A DNA stretch of 64,000 nt from Verticillium longisporum (Eukaryota; Ascomycota; Sordariomycetes; Glomerellales; Plectosphaerellaceae), in assembly GCA_019188255.1 (NCBI GenBank), contig JAETXT010000016.1, positions 930,001 to 994,000 of the forward strand, given 5' to 3'. The notes below the pieces were generated by a model. That model did not search any database. It had not been told where the DNA came from and saw nothing but the letters and a program-made list of their open reading frames with translations. This document shows positions 62,186-64,000 of the stretch, in pieces (the stretch's first letter is position 1; every line of letters starts with the position of its first letter). The position numbers and the translations under genes are program-made.

Positions 62186-63610
62186 ATGGCCCGTCTGTCC
62201 GTCCCCACGACGGGCCTTCTGTCGTCCGCCGTGCGCATCCACAAGTCGAACGCCATTGTACAAAAGATCGTTGGCCGTCTCTCCCGTCCGGCGCTTCTTT
62301 CTCTCGCTCTCGACTGGCTCGACGAAGACAACCAGTTGCTATGCGCGCCGCAGCTCGGCAGCAGTCATGATCCGAACGATTTCTACCCACCGGCCGAGTC
62401 GCTGCAGCAGTTGCGCCGCTTGTACCGAGAGCTGCAGGCGAGGAAGGGCTCCAAAAAGGATGTTGTCGATCGTGTGCTCGAAGGGGATTGGAGACATGGG
62501 CTGAGCCTGTACCAGCTAGCCATGGCAGATGTGCGATACTTCCACGAGCACCAGTCTTCTCTGAATTGGATGGCCTACCGATTGGCCCTTGCCACTCCTC
62601 ACCCTGACGGAGACGACGACAACGACGACAGCGTCATCACGTTGAACCAGCAGTCTCTAGATGTGCCACGCTTCCATCCGTCCACCTTCCTTCAGACTTT
62701 ACAGAGTCAGATTCTTCCGGATGTCAAAGTCCACTACCATCTAGATCGCCCACCGGGCCTAGCTCTGCTTCTCGTTCGCCTGTTCATCGTTGATTCTCCT
62801 TACACATCGGCCATGGCTCTTGACGATGGCACCTCGGCCAAAACGCCTCAGATCGAATCCTCGAGGACGCTCTATATTGCATTCCCCGACGCTGCTCCGT
62901 TTGTATATCTGTCAAAACCACAGTCCACAGGAATTGCAACGGGTGCGGACTCGAAAGTATTTCGCAACCTGGTGGAGGAGGGTATTCCGAAAGCCCTGTC
63001 CCAACCGCGCAAAAGATATACCCTTCAAGCCACAGACCTCCGGAGCAAAAACCTGTCCCTTCTTCTGTCTTCAAAGGGCGCAGGTCGGACGAACGCCGCT
63101 GCTGGCGGATGGAGCTTCTACGCGGACAGGAAGAAGAACGAGTCACCTCTTGACACCACGTTGCCTACCCCGCCGCTCTCGGAGGACTCTGAGAGCGTCT
63201 CTTCTGCTGCAGGGGAACAGGTCACGGCAGCCAAACGGAAGGTCACATACGATCCAGCAGAAGCGGACCGATTCGATAAAAAGGCGAGACTTTTGGCGGC
63301 TCGCGCCCGATTCGGGGATTCAGCAAAGCTCGATGATGGCAGGGGTATCGAGCGAGTAGACATTACGATGGAGGACTCATTCTTAGGTCCGGAGAACAAC
63401 GTCCCAGTAGACGAGGACGAGACCTCTTGGGCTCCGGGCGTCAAGCTGACATTTCGAGGCTCACACGTCTTTGCTGGCATGCGCCAGCTCGTGGAGGCTG
63501 GTGTCGTTGATGGCAGCAGAATGCCTGGCTGGCTGACTGGTGAGGAAGGCGTTACTATTGGGGTTGTCAGGGATGGCAGGATCAGGGGATACAAAGGCTC
63601 CGGGATATAA
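62186..63610 (+). CDS. CHL4: Kinetochore protein of the Chl4/Mis15/CENP-N family
   Basis: Inner-kinetochore (CCAN) component; with its Iml3/CENP-L partner it links centromeric CENP-A chromatin to the kinetochore. Single exon, 474 residues, close to the family norm. The start ACCATGGCC gives MARLSVPTTGLLSSAVRI. The N-terminal helical domain follows (SNAIVQKIVGRLSRPALLSLALDWL, then YRELQARKGSKKDVVDRVLEGDWRHGLSLYQLAMADVRYF). The middle part has RTLYIAFPDAAPFVYLSK. The C-terminal domain with VKLTFRGSHVFAGMRQLVEAGVVDG and MPGWLTGEEGVTIGVVRDGRI is characteristic. An acidic/Ser-rich linker with TPPLSEDSESVSS lies before a basic KRK segment that could be phosphorylated or a nuclear signal. No defect. 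Confidence 0.88.
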   Translation: MARLSVPTTGLLSSAVRIHKSNAIVQKIVGRLSRPALLSLALDWLDEDNQLLCAPQLGSSHDPNDFYPPAESLQQLRRLYRELQARKGSKKDVVDRVLEGDWRHGLSLYQLAMADVRYFHEHQSSLNWMAYRLALATPHPDGDDDNDDSVITLNQQSLDVPRFHPSTFLQTLQSQILPDVKVHYHLDRPPGLALLLVRLFIVDSPYTSAMALDDGTSAKTPQIESSRTLYIAFPDAAPFVYLSKPQSTGIATGADSKVFRNLVEEGIPKALSQPRKRYTLQATDLRSKNLSLLLSSKGAGRTNAAAGGWSFYADRKKNESPLDTTLPTPPLSEDSESVSSAAGEQVTAAKRKVTYDPAEADRFDKKARLLAARARFGDSAKLDDGRGIERVDITMEDSFLGPENNVPVDEDETSWAPGVKLTFRGSHVFAGMRQLVEAGVVDGSRMPGWLTGEEGVTIGVVRDGRIRGYKGSGI

Positions 63611-63739
63611 CGACTGATGACGCTCGGCTTCTTGATTTGAGATTTTCAGTACCGAGCCAAGGGTCTCGGCACGGCTGAACCGCTAATGGCAGTTCTTTGG
63701 TTGGCGTCCTTTTTGTCTAGATACCCATGCAACAACATT

Positions 63740-64000
63740 CTACGCTTGTAAATCAAAGACCTTGTTCGTGTTCTTCCAAGCGGCCTCACATACCTCCTCT
63801 ACCGAAACCCCCTTGATGCCCGCCACAACCTTGGCCACGCGCTCAATCATACAGGGCTCGTTGCGGCCCTTGACCATGGCGCCCTCCTGCCACTTCTCCT
63901 TCTTCACGATCTTCCATCGCTCCGGAATCTCGGGCTCCTTCTTCTGATTCTTCTTTGATTTGGGCTGTGGCTTCGGTGCATCAACCGGCGCGGCCTCGCC
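63740..64000 (-). CDS. TatD-type DNase, C-terminal part (cut by window edge)
   Basis: Last 86 residues of a metal-dependent hydrolase of the TatD family (3'-5' DNase, implicated in DNA repair and apoptotic DNA degradation). The frame is open to the window edge and stops at 63742-63740. The family ending is clear: KGRNEPCMIERVAKVVAGIKG and VSVEEVCEAAWKNTNKVF, where NEP and the AAWxNTxxxF helix are conserved. Before it lies a Lys/Pro-rich insert (KPQPKSKKNQKKEPEIPERW), common in fungal members, and the WKIVKKEKW segment. The metal-binding residues would lie upstream, outside the window. Confidence 0.8.
   Translation of the reverse strand, partial: GEAAPVDAPKPQPKSKKNQKKEPEIPERWKIVKKEKWQEGAMVKGRNEPCMIERVAKVVAGIKGVSVEEVCEAAWKNTNKVFDLQA

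Overview
The window looks like nuclear DNA of a filamentous ascomycete, most likely a sordariomycete (Hypocreales or Glomerellales; this placement is inference). The evidence is GC-rich coding sequence, short 56-102 nt introns with GTRNGT-type donors and CTGAC-like branch points, ATGs in CACC/ACC ATGGC contexts, fungal-only families (fungal_trans regulator, CYS-3-type bZIP, Chl4/CENP-N), and intergenic tracts built from TAGGTACCTA-type palindromes. I see no CRISPR array, no rRNA gene and no recognisable transposon. One degenerate tRNA-like sequence is present.

Layout: 1-6.5 kb holds nothing I can call a gene. From 6.5 to 10.55 kb is a C+T-rich stretch that reads like a long promoter and 5' leader for a four-finger C2H2 regulator (10.55-12.14 kb). 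A 44-bp inverted repeat lies at 13.99-14.10 kb, before a mitochondrial i-AAA protease gene (YME1 type, 14.78-17.09 kb). Next come an NmrA/isoflavone-reductase-like gene (18.86-20.0 kb) and a GRE2/DFR-like reductase (21.88-23.05 kb).

The 21.9-32.1 kb core is gene-dense and rich in housekeeping genes: ZPR1, a Rpr2/Snm1-type RNase P/MRP subunit, the wybutosine enzyme TYW2, a secreted EF-hand protein, ORC6 and a classical SDR. Convergent neighbours are only 49-58 bp apart. Five different short tandem repeats sit in the introns, leaders and spacers of this core.

From 32.7 to 44 kb: a damaged zinc-cluster/fungal_trans regulator, a second NmrA-like gene, a single-pass membrane protein, a small hypothetical protein, a PPIL3-type cyclophilin and a second SDR. 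From 46.7 to 64 kb: a coiled-coil/glycine-rich protein of unknown function, a VWA-domain protein, a class I/II aminotransferase, a CYS-3/MetR-like bZIP factor with a 921-nt intron, a Chl4/CENP-N kinetochore protein and the C-terminal end of a TatD-type DNase.

The genes do not form an obvious pathway or biosynthetic cluster. The most striking pattern is that four otherwise good genes each need exactly one extra G or C in a G/C run to restore the frame. This suggests systematic homopolymer under-calling in the assembly rather than four independent pseudogenes. No convincing new biological system was found. The best leads are the hairpin, the tandem repeats inside introns, and a probable second start within the bZIP gene.
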